A stretch of DNA of 36,237 nucleotides. It comes from JAGVJT01 sp964513205. GTDB taxonomy: Bacteria; Pseudomonadota; Gammaproteobacteria; Legionellales; Legionellaceae. Position 1 is the first letter of the stretch. The number at the start of each line of letters is the position of its first letter. Positions 7,850 to 16,399 of this stretch are shown in pieces. The translations under genes were made by a program, and so were the position numbers. Below the pieces are notes generated by a model, which did not search any database, was not told the DNA's origin, and saw only the letters and a list, made by a program, of their open reading frames with translations. Location of the stretch: contig CAZELP010000018.1 of assembly GCA_964513205.1 (NCBI GenBank), forward strand, positions 1 through 36,237, read 5' to 3'.

Positions 7850-8479
7850 TTACTGCGCACTCAACAATAAAGAAAGTAATTTTCGCTGTTTATAGGTTTG
7901 ATATTCTAATTTTAGCCGATAAGACAAGACAATTGAGCGTAAATCGGAGAGTGCACACTCAAAAGTGTCATTCACAATTAGAAAATCAAACTCACTGTAA
8001 TGCGCCATTTCATGCTGCGCACGCTGCATGCGCATTTCAATTACTTCAGCATTGTCGCGTTGTCTGGCTTCGAGTCTTTGACGAAGCGCTTCGCAAGAAG
8101 GCGGCAAAATAAAAATACTCACTGCATTTTTAAAACGCTGCTTGATTTGCATCGCGCCCTGCCAATCAATGTCTAAAACCACATCAATACCTTGCTTCAA
8201 ACGCTCTTCAATTTGGATATGTGAAGTTCCATATTGATGCCCAAATACAGTTGCATGCTCAATGAAAGCCTCTTCATCGACCATATTTTGAAAGGTCTCA
8301 TCATCGACAAAAAAATAATGCTCACCATCCACTTCTCCAGGACGTTTATCCCGCGTCGTGTGTGAAACCGAAACGGCCATATTGTCCATAATAGACATTA
8401 GCCTATCCACTAAACTTGTTTTCCCACCGCCGGAAGGTGCCGCAACGATAAAGATATTTCCTCGAGGTTGCTCATTCAT
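7850..8479 (-). CDS. gmk: Guanylate kinase
   Basis: 209 residues, full length. It phosphorylates GMP to GDP with ATP in the cytosol and is essential for GTP and dGTP supply. The P-loop APSGGGKTS is at residues 14-22. Next come SVSHTTRDKRPGEVDGEHY (GMP binding, with the Thr-Thr-Arg and conserved Arg/Pro/Gly), the FIEHATVFGHQYGTS block and VLDIDWQGA. It is the first gene of the gmk-rpoZ-spoT-ridA operon and divergent from rph. The ATG at 8479 has only a weak purine-rich site (TTGAGAATC) and I could not fix its promoter. Confidence 0.97.
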   Translation of the reverse strand: MNEQPRGNIFIVAAPSGGGKTSLVDRLMSIMDNMAVSVSHTTRDKRPGEVDGEHYFFVDDETFQNMVDEEAFIEHATVFGHQYGTSHIQIEERLKQGIDVVLDIDWQGAMQIKQRFKNAVSIFILPPSCEALRQRLEARQRDNAEVIEMRMQRAQHEMAHYSEFDFLIVNDTFECALSDLRSIVLSYRLKLEYQTYKQRKLLSLLLSAQ

Positions 8480-8503
8480 ATCTGATTCTCAATCATGTAT
8501 AAT
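8475..8503 (+). promoter_or_regulatory. Promoter of rph-yggS
   Basis: TTCATA (8475-8480), a 17-base spacer, then perfect TATAAT (8498-8503), 26 bases before the rph ATG. An AAGGA ribosome site lies 7 bases before that ATG. The -35 overlaps the gmk start codon region, so rph and gmk promoters may interfere. Confidence 0.5.
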
Positions 8504-8529
8504 TGCCGATTTAATTTAAGGATTTTACC

Positions 8530-9237
8530 ATGCGGCCTAGCAATCGTGAACCCAATCAACTGCGAGAAATCAAATTATCTCGTCATTATACTCAACATGC
8601 AGAAGGCTCCGTGCTCGTCGAATTTGGTCAAACTCAAGTTTTATGCACGGCATCTGTGAGCGAAGGCGCTCCTCGATTCCTTAAAGGAAAAAATCAAGGC
8701 TGGATTACGGCCGAATACGGAATGCTGCCTCGAGCCACCCACAGTCGAAACGATCGAGAAGCTGCTCGTGGCAAACAAGGTGGTCGAACCTTGGAAATTC
8801 AACGTTTGATTGGTCGTTCACTCAGACAATGCGTGGATCTAAAAACACTAGGAGATGTGACCATTACGCTCGATTGTGATGTCATTCAAGCCGACGGCGG
8901 AACACGAACCGCTTCAATCACTGGCGCATGCTTAGCACTGCGTGATGCCATCACCTGGATGCACACACACGAAAAAATTAAAAAGCTTCCCAATTTTCGT
9001 TACATCGCAGCAGTATCAGTTGGACTTTATAGAGGTCAACCTGTGCTTGATCTCGATTACGCAGAAGATGTATTAGCAGAAACAGATATGAATGTGGTGA
9101 TGAACGAAGAAAAAAAACTCATCGAAGTTCAAGGAACAGCCGAAGAAGGCAGCTTTGATCGTCAAGAGCTCAATGTCATGCTGGATTTGGCAGAACACGG
9201 CATCGAACAACTACTCACTCTGCAAAAAAATGCATAA
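8530..9237 (+). CDS. rph: Ribonuclease PH
   Basis: 235 residues, full length. RNase PH removes 3' nucleotides from tRNA precursors by phosphorolysis and forms a cytosolic hexamer. Family blocks are all present: MRPSNREPNQLR, VLVEFGQTQVLCTASV, GWITAEYGMLPRATHSR, GRTLEIQRLIGRSLR, DCDVIQADGGTRTASITGA and LDLDYAEDVLAETDMNVV with the active-site aspartates, and VQGTAEEGSFD. Unlike the truncated gene of E. coli K-12, the C-terminus is intact. AAGGA lies 7 bases before the ATG. Its stop shares one base with the yggS start (TAATG), so the two are coupled. Confidence 0.97.
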   Translation: MRPSNREPNQLREIKLSRHYTQHAEGSVLVEFGQTQVLCTASVSEGAPRFLKGKNQGWITAEYGMLPRATHSRNDREAARGKQGGRTLEIQRLIGRSLRQCVDLKTLGDVTITLDCDVIQADGGTRTASITGACLALRDAITWMHTHEKIKKLPNFRYIAAVSVGLYRGQPVLDLDYAEDVLAETDMNVVMNEEKKLIEVQGTAEEGSFDRQELNVMLDLAEHGIEQLLTLQKNA

Positions 9238-9911
9238 TGGACGTTAAACACGCCGTCTTTGCTCTAAAAAAACGAATTGACCGTGTGCTTATGGCATGCG
9301 GTCGGTCGCACATTACACTCATGGCCGTTTCTAAAACACGGTCAATAGATGAAATACGCCAAGCCATCGACGCCGGCATTTTTAATTTTGGTGAAAATTA
9401 CCTTCAAGAAGCATTGCCAAAGATTGAATCCCTGCGTGCTTTTCCGCTTGTTTGGCATTTTATTGGTCCGATACAGCGCAACAAAATTAAGCGTATTGCG
9501 ACTCATTTTCAATGGGTGCATAGTGTTTCATCAATCGAGACCGCAAAAGCGCTGGATCAACATGTCCCCTCTCACGCCACACCCTTGAATATCTGCATTC
9601 AACTCAATATCGACAATGAGCCATCTAAATCAGGCATCACAACCAACGAACTTCCAGAATTCATTACTGAGATTTTAAAGCTAAAAAATCTCAAATTACG
9701 AGGTCTGATGATTATTCCCAAACCATTCGACCCTTCGCAAAATGAAAACCCTTTCGTGAAAACAGCTTCAATTATGAAAGAAGTCAATCAAACCTTTGAC
9801 CTTTCACTCGATACGCTCTCCATGGGCATGAGCAGTGACTTTGAAGAAGCAATTTTGGCAGGAAGTACTTGTGTGCGAATCGGGACAGAAATTTTTGGAG
9901 CGCGTTCTTAA
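9237..9911 (+). CDS. yggS: PLP homeostasis protein YggS/PLPBP
   Basis: 224 residues. This alanine-racemase-fold protein binds pyridoxal phosphate without known catalysis and buffers PLP levels. The PLP lysine is K33 in MAVSKTRS. Other blocks are NFGENYLQEALPK, WHFIGPIQRNK, LNIDNEPSKSGI, LSMGMSSDFEEAI and VRIGTEIFGAR (FGER in most homologues). It is translationally coupled to rph by TAATG. In many gammaproteobacteria yggS is followed by proC and yggT. Here a two-gene minus-strand block intervenes and yggT appears 5.9 kb further on. Its stop overlaps that of the convergent glycosyltransferase gene by TTAA. Confidence 0.95.
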   Translation: MDVKHAVFALKKRIDRVLMACGRSHITLMAVSKTRSIDEIRQAIDAGIFNFGENYLQEALPKIESLRAFPLVWHFIGPIQRNKIKRIATHFQWVHSVSSIETAKALDQHVPSHATPLNICIQLNIDNEPSKSGITTNELPEFITEILKLKNLKLRGLMIIPKPFDPSQNENPFVKTASIMKEVNQTFDLSLDTLSMGMSSDFEEAILAGSTCVRIGTEIFGARS

Positions 9912-11428
9912 AGGTATTTCATCATCCGATAAAAATAGGGTTTCACTGCAACCCCCGCCCCCTGACTTTTTGAAAACCAAGATTCAACAGGCGAAATTTC
10001 GAGCGTATGCAAAGGAATCGCAGGGTTCTGGAAATGCAAAATATTATCTGTAACCAAAAGCAGAGTCTTATTTTTTACATCAAAATCAGACCAGTATCGA
10101 TACATCAAACTTTCACCACCAAATAAATCGCTCCCTCGTACAATATATTGCTTATTGGGATGTAATTTCGCTTGATAAAAAGAAAACTCGCTGGCGATAT
10201 TATACTTGTCTAAAGCCACTAAAATAGGAAGATCCTGCGTCTCTTGTTCAAGGTCTGTAAGCGTCTTATATAAAGATTCAGACCAATTTTGCCAGTCCGC
10301 GTATTTACCAAACAAGCTCTGATAGAGAGAGCCAGGATATCCGGTTAAGATGATCCCCAACATCATCGAATAGACGAGCATCGCAGAAAAAGCAGTTGCC
10401 AGCCACATTCGCCGTGTTTTCGAGAATTCTTTTGAAAGCCAAGGAATCAATGCCAAAATACTTGGACCTATCCAATTAAATTTCACCTCATGAAAAAGGC
10501 TAAATCCGAAAAAAACTAGAACGGGCACGAAAAAAAAGCAACGAAAAAAAAGCAGCTGCATTTTTTCATCTGCACCAGTACAGTTCAAAGAACGAAAATT
10601 ACATAACTTAAATAATCCAAGCACCCCGGCTGGCATCAAAAATAAACACAACAACCCCAAAAGTTCGTGTGTGGAAAAATGATGAGCTTCATTTAAACGG
10701 CGGCTGCTTTGAAATGCAAAAGAGACCCATTGATGTGTTGAATTCCAATAAATAACCGGTGAAAAAATTACAAGGGCAAGACCAAGAGCAAGGTAAGGTT
10801 CAACTCGCATCAACCAAAAACGCCGAGAAGAACACAATAAAAATAAAAATGTGGCCGGTAATAAAAGCACTATCGTGTACTTAGAAAGCAATCCCAATCC
10901 AAGAGCAACTCCGGCAAAAAACCAAGATTTGGCTTCATTCAACACACAAGCACGATACAGGTAATACAGCACAGCAGCCCAAGCCACCAACAAAGGCTGA
11001 TCGGGCGTCATCACCCAAGACTGTAAAAAGAAAAATGGCAAAAAAGACAATAAGAAAACAGAAAAAAGTCCATTTTGTCCCCACAACTGCGTCCAACGAT
11101 ACGCATAAAAACTCATCCCAATCCAACACAACAAAGAGGGAAAACGAACGGCCCACTCCGTCGTGCCAAACATCATACTTGAACATTTAATCAGCAATGC
11201 AACAAGAGGAGGATGATCCAAATAACTCCAATCCAGATGTGCAGAATAATTCCAATAATACGCTTCTTCGACCAATAGATTCATCGAGCCTAGATAAAAT
11301 AATCGGAATAAAAAAGAAGCCAGGATCATCATGATGATGCACATTTCAGGTTTTGATCGCGACAAAAACATAAGCTCACTCAAAAAGGTCAAAAAAACCG
11401 CTTCAATATACAATAAAACGGTATGCAT
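9908..11428 (-). CDS. GT39/ArnT-like membrane glycosyltransferase
   Basis: 506 residues with about a dozen hydrophobic segments. It belongs to the dolichyl-phosphate-mannose mannosyltransferase/ArnT superfamily (PMT_2 type), inner-membrane enzymes that move a sugar from a polyprenyl-phosphate donor to lipid A, protein or another glycan on the periplasmic side. The diagnostic first periplasmic loop reads VEEAYYWNYSAHLDWSYLDH followed by PPLVAL; Glu-Glu holds the place of the catalytic Asp/Glu. MTPDQPLL and a polar C-terminal domain (about 380-506) follow. The acceptor cannot be told, and lipid A or surface glycan is only a guess. A TATAAT box 28 bases upstream supports ATG 11428. It overlaps yggS tail to tail. 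Confidence 0.8.
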   Translation of the reverse strand: MHTVLLYIEAVFLTFLSELMFLSRSKPEMCIIMMILASFLFRLFYLGSMNLLVEEAYYWNYSAHLDWSYLDHPPLVALLIKCSSMMFGTTEWAVRFPSLLCWIGMSFYAYRWTQLWGQNGLFSVFLLSFLPFFFLQSWVMTPDQPLLVAWAAVLYYLYRACVLNEAKSWFFAGVALGLGLLSKYTIVLLLPATFLFLLCSSRRFWLMRVEPYLALGLALVIFSPVIYWNSTHQWVSFAFQSSRRLNEAHHFSTHELLGLLCLFLMPAGVLGLFKLCNFRSLNCTGADEKMQLLFFRCFFFVPVLVFFGFSLFHEVKFNWIGPSILALIPWLSKEFSKTRRMWLATAFSAMLVYSMMLGIILTGYPGSLYQSLFGKYADWQNWSESLYKTLTDLEQETQDLPILVALDKYNIASEFSFYQAKLHPNKQYIVRGSDLFGGESLMYRYWSDFDVKNKTLLLVTDNILHFQNPAIPLHTLEISPVESWFSKSQGAGVAVKPYFYRMMKYL

Positions 11429-11455
11429 CTGCTTGATTAAAAAATTAAGACGAGA

Positions 11456-11461
11456 ATTATA
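11456..11461 (-). promoter_or_regulatory. -10 box of the glycosyltransferase gene
   Basis: Perfect TATAAT on the minus strand, 28 bases upstream of ATG 11428, in the 115-base gap after the SecA-like gene. No good -35 lies at 16-18 bases. It suggests this gene can be transcribed independently of the SecA-like gene upstream. Confidence 0.4.
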
Positions 11462-11543
11462 GCCTGGATTACTTCAAAATGCTTTATATTGTTAGAGTGC
11501 TCGGCCGCTCTTTTAGGTATCTGACATCCTTGTCAATCTCTGG

Positions 11544-14500
11544 TTATTTAGGACGTTTACATGAAACCTCGAGCGTATCTTCATTCGACTCTAAGAGACG
11601 CTTTGACTTAGAAAACATAGAGAATGAATCCTGCTGTAATGAGCAAGTTTCCATGACATCTGATTCTTCGACATCTGATTCTTCTTCACCGTTTTCCTGC
11701 CAACGCCGATGTTCTTCAACCATCTTCGATAATGCTTCTTTGTCTTCTTCGGGACAATGCTCTAAAAGATAGTCAAGCAAATGAGTCTCATTCTTATTTT
11801 TTTCCTCGTCTCGCTCAAGTTTCAAGAGCATCTCACAGTAAGGAAGATAATGATTATGCACACCACCATCTCGAAATAGAGCGTCGAAAAGACAAACAAC
11901 AGCATTAGCATACAACTCGCTGTCCTCGTGAAGAAGAAAATCTCGAAAAAAAGCACCATCATCTTGAGCAAATATTTCCCTTAGATTCTGGCTTGAAACA
12001 TATTTAAGAAAAACAGACATTGCTGCTAAAGGAAGCTCATCATCATATTCGTTAATCGCAGACAAAAAACTAGCATTATCATAAAGCAGACAAATTTCAC
12101 GCTCAGATTCCGGAAGCTGACGAATTAACCAATCAAGGCGAAACTCAACATTATTTGAAGCCAAAATCTGTATTGCTTTATAGTTATTCTTTTTGATAAA
12201 TTCTAATTTCATCATATCTGAAGACAGGTAATCTTTAAATAACCAGCTCAAAAAAACATTTTTTTCAGTTTTTTCGTTGTTGTCATCGTTATTCTCTGTC
12301 TTGAGTGCCATTAAAAAAAGTCTGTAAAGAAAATCTTGCTTTTGATTTTCAGGACATTTATCAATCAAAGGTTTTATAGATTGACTCATCATAGGCTCAT
12401 TAAACAGATTTTCATCACTATGCTCTACATTGTATAGACTGAATCCCATCGATATTTTTTTAAAAAGCTCAGGGTATTCCTCTGCGTGCGCAAGAAAAGC
12501 ATTAACAACTGCTTCATTAGTTAATCCATAACAAAAAAAACATGAAAGAGCTATAGACTCCACATCTTTTGGGAGTGTTTTGAAGACTTCTTTCAGGAAA
12601 AAATTTATCACAGAAGAAAAAAGCGTTTTATTTTCTTGAGCCTCAAAGTTGAAATATATTTTCTTAAAATGACTACACACCCCCCCTGTTATTATTGGAA
12701 ACTCAAGAGAAAAATAATAATGAAGGAAGTCACGATTAAATAATAGCTTCTCTTCCGAAGCTACGTATTCAGTCAAATTAAGAAAATCAAAATATGCGAT
12801 AAAACAAACTAAAAAGGATATTTGTTTTTTGTCATACTCCCAGTTGGTCAAAATCAATTTTTTTATCGTATCAAGATTTTTTGAAGATAAATCTTCGATC
12901 AAACTAGGAGCGATATCCTGCAGTTGATTAAAAAGTTCTCTGGAAATTTGATTTCGCATCAAATATGTTTTGGCCCTCGCGGACGTATCGGGAGAAAATG
13001 ATTCGATAATTTTCCAAAGATCTTGGTATCTTTGTTTTTTGATTGCAACGATAAATTTTTCATATTGCAAATCATTAAATTGAAAAAATGAAGTTGATTT
13101 TGAGGCTTTTTTCAAAAAAGAAGAACCTGACAAGTAACTCCCCAATGCATCCGCTATCAATTGATGCTGATGCTCAATAGCGAAAACATGGAGCAAAGAC
13201 AAATCGATTTCACATAATTCGGCGATATCGACTAAGGTTTGAGCAATGAATGTTGAATAAACAGCATCGGCTCTAGCATAAAAAATAGCATTGAAATCTT
13301 GATTGATTAATACATAATTGTGCATTAGTGCATAACAAAACATCTGTCGTTCTGTTTTTTTCGCATAATCAAAAATGAACGACTGAAGAGCAAAAAGAAA
13401 TCGATTACAACGTGCGTATTGAGCATCCATGAGGCTTCGATAATAAATATTATGCTCTCGCAAATGCTCCCATGAAGAAAATAATTTATTTTCTTCATGA
13501 AGGTGTGAGTGATTTTTTAATAGCGCTTCGGCCACGCACTTGTCTTTATTCAATTGATCTAATTGCAAAACTTCATGCATTAATCCACTTGAAATATCTG
13601 TCTTCAACTGCATATCAGAATGCACCATAGATGAATCAAATTGCCATTTCTTCAATATTTTTGAAGGCAAATTTTCTAAAAAATGAGCGCACGCTTCTTG
13701 ATTTAACGAGGTTTTGTATAACCAAGATAAACTGTATCTATAACCGTTCTCATGTCGATTAATCGCATTCAACAGATCAATTTGACTCAAAATATATCCA
13801 GAGAAACCGCCTCGACCTTGTCGCCCCGTTCTACCAAAATTCTGATCAATAACTCTTGAGTTTTCAGGAGGGCTGCAAATAAAGACACCAAGCCCACCAT
13901 TGTTTTCTACTTCAATTGAAGGCTCAATATCTGCACCCCGACCCGCAATAAAAGTCGCAACTAAAACCTGACCGGCAAGACCTGCCGATGCAATTTTTTT
14001 CTGGAAATCGATGGGGTTTTCTTGACCTGTTAAAATCGAAATCTCGAGCTCGTGTCTTTTTGCATACGCTTCAAAATCGTTAACGTTTTTGATTGTAGCT
14101 AACAAAAATAAAAGCGCATGACCTTTTGCCTTAGCCTCTAGTATCTTCTCTTTCATTACATCAAATTGCTTGAGAGAGTTTTCTACAACAACAGGTGGCA
14201 ATGAAATAGCTTTCGAAGCACGATAACGAGGAAGTGTCATAAGACAGCAATTTTCATAAACTGAATTTAGGTAAGATTTTGTCTCATTTCCTCCGATTGT
14301 CCCTGTCACAGCAAACAAAGAAGAAAATAAGTTAAAAAAAGAGGAATGCGAAATCATTGACTTTAGAGAACGTTCAGGCTGAACATCTAGATTTTCTCTT
14401 GCAGATATGATTTCATGCAAACCAAAAGACCAATGCATTCCATACAGTAACTCGCTACTTCCTTTTACATCGACTATCACAATCATGTCTTTGCCAGTTT

Positions 14501-15563
14501 CGCGTTCTTTTTGGATAGAATAATTCACGTCTCTTACCATGTTTAAAGCTATTCGCGCGCTATTAAACCAACAACAAACCATATGGTTTATCTCTTTTGT
14601 TTTTAAATCATCAATTGAAAAATATTGTTTTGAAACCAAGTAGTGTCCAAAATCATCCAGAGAATAGCTCGCTTGATTGCTTGATGTAGCACGTCGTTGA
14701 AAAATATAAGACCAAATGTCTCTGTAAAGTTCTTTTTCTCTATCAAGATAGAGTATTTGTTCACCCTGTATTCTTGATGAAGATTTTTCTTTATCAAGAA
14801 TCAACGCATCGACCTCATCAACATAGACATCTGACTCAGACGGTTCGAAAAATGGTGCATATCCAATATCAAGACCCAATAAATAAGCAAATTGAAAAGC
14901 AGAAGCCGTCCCATAAACAATTTGATTTTGATAAACAGATCTAGAAGACCACAAACATTTTTGTTCAGAATTCATCGAAACATTTGCACCACAAGTTAAC
15001 CCTTGCATTTCAAAAAATTCCGTAAACTTAATCGCATCTCTTTCCGCTAAAAAAGTAGCTGACGTGATATTCAGCTGTTTTTTACCTGTCGTCAAAGCAC
15101 GAAAAGCCATCATTATTGCAAGCAGTGCGGATTTTCCTTCGCCTGTTTTAATCTGAGCAATCGCTTTGTGGCTCGGTGTATGTAAAATCAGAAAAGCATT
15201 GATCATTTGAGTGCTGTTTAATAAAAGATGAAATTTATTAAAATACTGGATTCTTAAAATAGACCAAATTAAAGCTTCCTGAGATTTTTTTTCGACTTCA
15301 TTTTCAGTGTTTTTATAAACCGAAACAGCACGAAATAATTCAGGCTGCAAATCTTGTTCAGGATCAGAAGACAAAACTTCGCCCCAATGCTTGATTTGCT
15401 TATAATTTTCAATTGCTTGTTCCAAAAGTTCTTCCGGAACCATAAAATCAACCAGTACATCTTGAGATGGTGTACGATAAGATGCAAAAACAGCTTCATC
15501 TGTTACCAATGAAAAACCATGATGAACTGATTTGCTTTCTTCTCGAATTTCACTTTTTTTCAT
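11544..15563 (-). CDS. Large protein with a SecA-type ATPase motor and an unknown ~730-residue C-terminal region
   Basis: 1339 residues from ATG 15563; the frame reaches back to 15644, but that start lies upstream of the TATAAT at 15594-15599. Residues ~95-600 carry the SecA motor: Walker A IKTGEGKS (138-145), TSATFLAERDA (167-177), YGTASAFQFAYL (217-228), Walker B DEVDALILD (249-257), the SecA-specific stretch IVIVDVKG then WSFGLHEIISARENL (361-392), FAVTGTIGG (418-426), ATFIAGRGADIE (536-547), GGLGVF (556-561) and the Arg-finger GRTGRQGRGG (577-586). After ~residue 610 there is no recognisable SecA scaffold/wing domain and no zinc-binding tail. Instead come ~700 helical residues and a tail with EEESDVEESD. 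It is not the housekeeping SecA. Role unknown; an effector or dedicated translocase/remodeller is possible. Confidence 0.85.
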   Translation of the reverse strand: MKKSEIREESKSVHHGFSLVTDEAVFASYRTPSQDVLVDFMVPEELLEQAIENYKQIKHWGEVLSSDPEQDLQPELFRAVSVYKNTENEVEKKSQEALIWSILRIQYFNKFHLLLNSTQMINAFLILHTPSHKAIAQIKTGEGKSALLAIMMAFRALTTGKKQLNITSATFLAERDAIKFTEFFEMQGLTCGANVSMNSEQKCLWSSRSVYQNQIVYGTASAFQFAYLLGLDIGYAPFFEPSESDVYVDEVDALILDKEKSSSRIQGEQILYLDREKELYRDIWSYIFQRRATSSNQASYSLDDFGHYLVSKQYFSIDDLKTKEINHMVCCWFNSARIALNMVRDVNYSIQKERETGKDMIVIVDVKGSSELLYGMHWSFGLHEIISARENLDVQPERSLKSMISHSSFFNLFSSLFAVTGTIGGNETKSYLNSVYENCCLMTLPRYRASKAISLPPVVVENSLKQFDVMKEKILEAKAKGHALLFLLATIKNVNDFEAYAKRHELEISILTGQENPIDFQKKIASAGLAGQVLVATFIAGRGADIEPSIEVENNGGLGVFICSPPENSRVIDQNFGRTGRQGRGGFSGYILSQIDLLNAINRHENGYRYSLSWLYKTSLNQEACAHFLENLPSKILKKWQFDSSMVHSDMQLKTDISSGLMHEVLQLDQLNKDKCVAEALLKNHSHLHEENKLFSSWEHLREHNIYYRSLMDAQYARCNRFLFALQSFIFDYAKKTERQMFCYALMHNYVLINQDFNAIFYARADAVYSTFIAQTLVDIAELCEIDLSLLHVFAIEHQHQLIADALGSYLSGSSFLKKASKSTSFFQFNDLQYEKFIVAIKKQRYQDLWKIIESFSPDTSARAKTYLMRNQISRELFNQLQDIAPSLIEDLSSKNLDTIKKLILTNWEYDKKQISFLVCFIAYFDFLNLTEYVASEEKLLFNRDFLHYYFSLEFPIITGGVCSHFKKIYFNFEAQENKTLFSSVINFFLKEVFKTLPKDVESIALSCFFCYGLTNEAVVNAFLAHAEEYPELFKKISMGFSLYNVEHSDENLFNEPMMSQSIKPLIDKCPENQKQDFLYRLFLMALKTENNDDNNEKTEKNVFLSWLFKDYLSSDMMKLEFIKKNNYKAIQILASNNVEFRLDWLIRQLPESEREICLLYDNASFLSAINEYDDELPLAAMSVFLKYVSSQNLREIFAQDDGAFFRDFLLHEDSELYANAVVCLFDALFRDGGVHNHYLPYCEMLLKLERDEEKNKNETHLLDYLLEHCPEEDKEALSKMVEEHRRWQENGEEESDVEESDVMETCSLQQDSFSMFSKSKRLLESNEDTLEVSCKRPK

Positions 15564-15593
15564 AAAAATCCCAAAAAATAATTTTATTGACCA

Positions 15594-15599
15594 ATTATA
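15594..15599 (-). promoter_or_regulatory. -10 box of the SecA-like gene
   Basis: Perfect TATAAT on the minus strand, 30 bases before ATG 15563, with no clear -35. It fits the Met at 15563 as the true start, with only a modest ribosome site (GGGA). It sits in the AT-rich region shared with divergent yggT. Confidence 0.4.
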
Positions 15600-15765
15600 C
15601 GTCACATTCATCAAAATAAACATAAAAGCACAATAATATATCACATAGGTAGCAAATGAAGCATTTCAAAACTTGAATACGACCAGAAAACGCGACACCA
15701 TTTGCCGGATCGCAATTGAAGGGATACAATCGCTTCCATTACCAATAGACTCCAAGGATTTCGAT

Positions 15766-16338
15766 ATGTCTGGTGCAATGGCTGTGGGCTACTTTTTATT
15801 TTCAACCGCATTCAGTTTTATTCTCTTTATACTTTGGGCTCGTGTGGCCTTAACTTTTTTTAAGATCAGTCCATTTTTTGCTTTAAGTCAGAGTATTTTC
15901 CGCCTGACCAATCCGGTATTGCTGCCCATTCATATGGTTTTATCTCGCTTTTTAAAGAAAAAGAACCGTTATGATATTGTTTGTCTCAGTGCAATTTTTA
16001 TACTGGAGATCATCAAATACGCCTTGATGGGGATCTTGTTCATGCACACCACCTTCCCTTTTCTTTTGTTGATGGTGCTTTCATTGATCTCCATGATTGT
16101 TGACCCATGTAATTTTTTATTCTATGCGATCATCGGTCGAGTCATCTTAAGCTGGGTCAACTCCAGCACACAAAATGCGTTCATCGAATTCATCTACACC
16201 ATCACAGAACCCGTGCTGTATCCGATTCGAAAACGTCTACCGTTTATGGGCGGGTTAGATTTTTCTCCCTTAATTGCCATAATTGCACTAAGAATGATCA
16301 CTGTTTTTCTTACAACTAGCTTCCCTTTAGCAACTTAA
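15766..16338 (+). CDS. yggT: YggT family inner-membrane protein
   Basis: 190 residues from ATG 15766, which has AAGGA 7 bases upstream. The open frame extends to a TTG at 15673, but without a ribosome site and with a hydrophilic leader foreign to the family. Two YggT repeats are visible, each a membrane pair followed by an amphipathic segment: ARVALTFFKISPFF with LTNPVLLPIH, and GRVILSWVN with ITEPVLYPIRKRLP then GLDFSPLIAIIAL. YggT proteins are implicated in envelope and osmotic stress tolerance; the mechanism is unknown. Its usual partner yggS is 5.9 kb to the left, beyond two minus-strand genes. Confidence 0.9.
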   Translation: MSGAMAVGYFLFSTAFSFILFILWARVALTFFKISPFFALSQSIFRLTNPVLLPIHMVLSRFLKKKNRYDIVCLSAIFILEIIKYALMGILFMHTTFPFLLLMVLSLISMIVDPCNFLFYAIIGRVILSWVNSSTQNAFIEFIYTITEPVLYPIRKRLPFMGGLDFSPLIAIIALRMITVFLTTSFPLAT

Positions 16339-16399
16339 GACTTCTCATGCGGCGTTGATTTTTGGTATCATATGTCTTTATATAAAAGACTTTAAAACT

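Noticed and set aside
11494..11518. Terminator AGAG-(loop with CGGCCG)-CTCT-TTT on the plus strand
   Set aside because: No plus-strand gene ends there, the stem is 4 bp, and the T run is on the wrong strand for the SecA-like gene.
11544..15563. Housekeeping preprotein translocase SecA
   Set aside because: Too long (1339 residues), with altered motifs (TGEGKS, GRTGRQGRGG), no recognisable scaffold/wing domain after residue 610 and no zinc-binding C-terminus.
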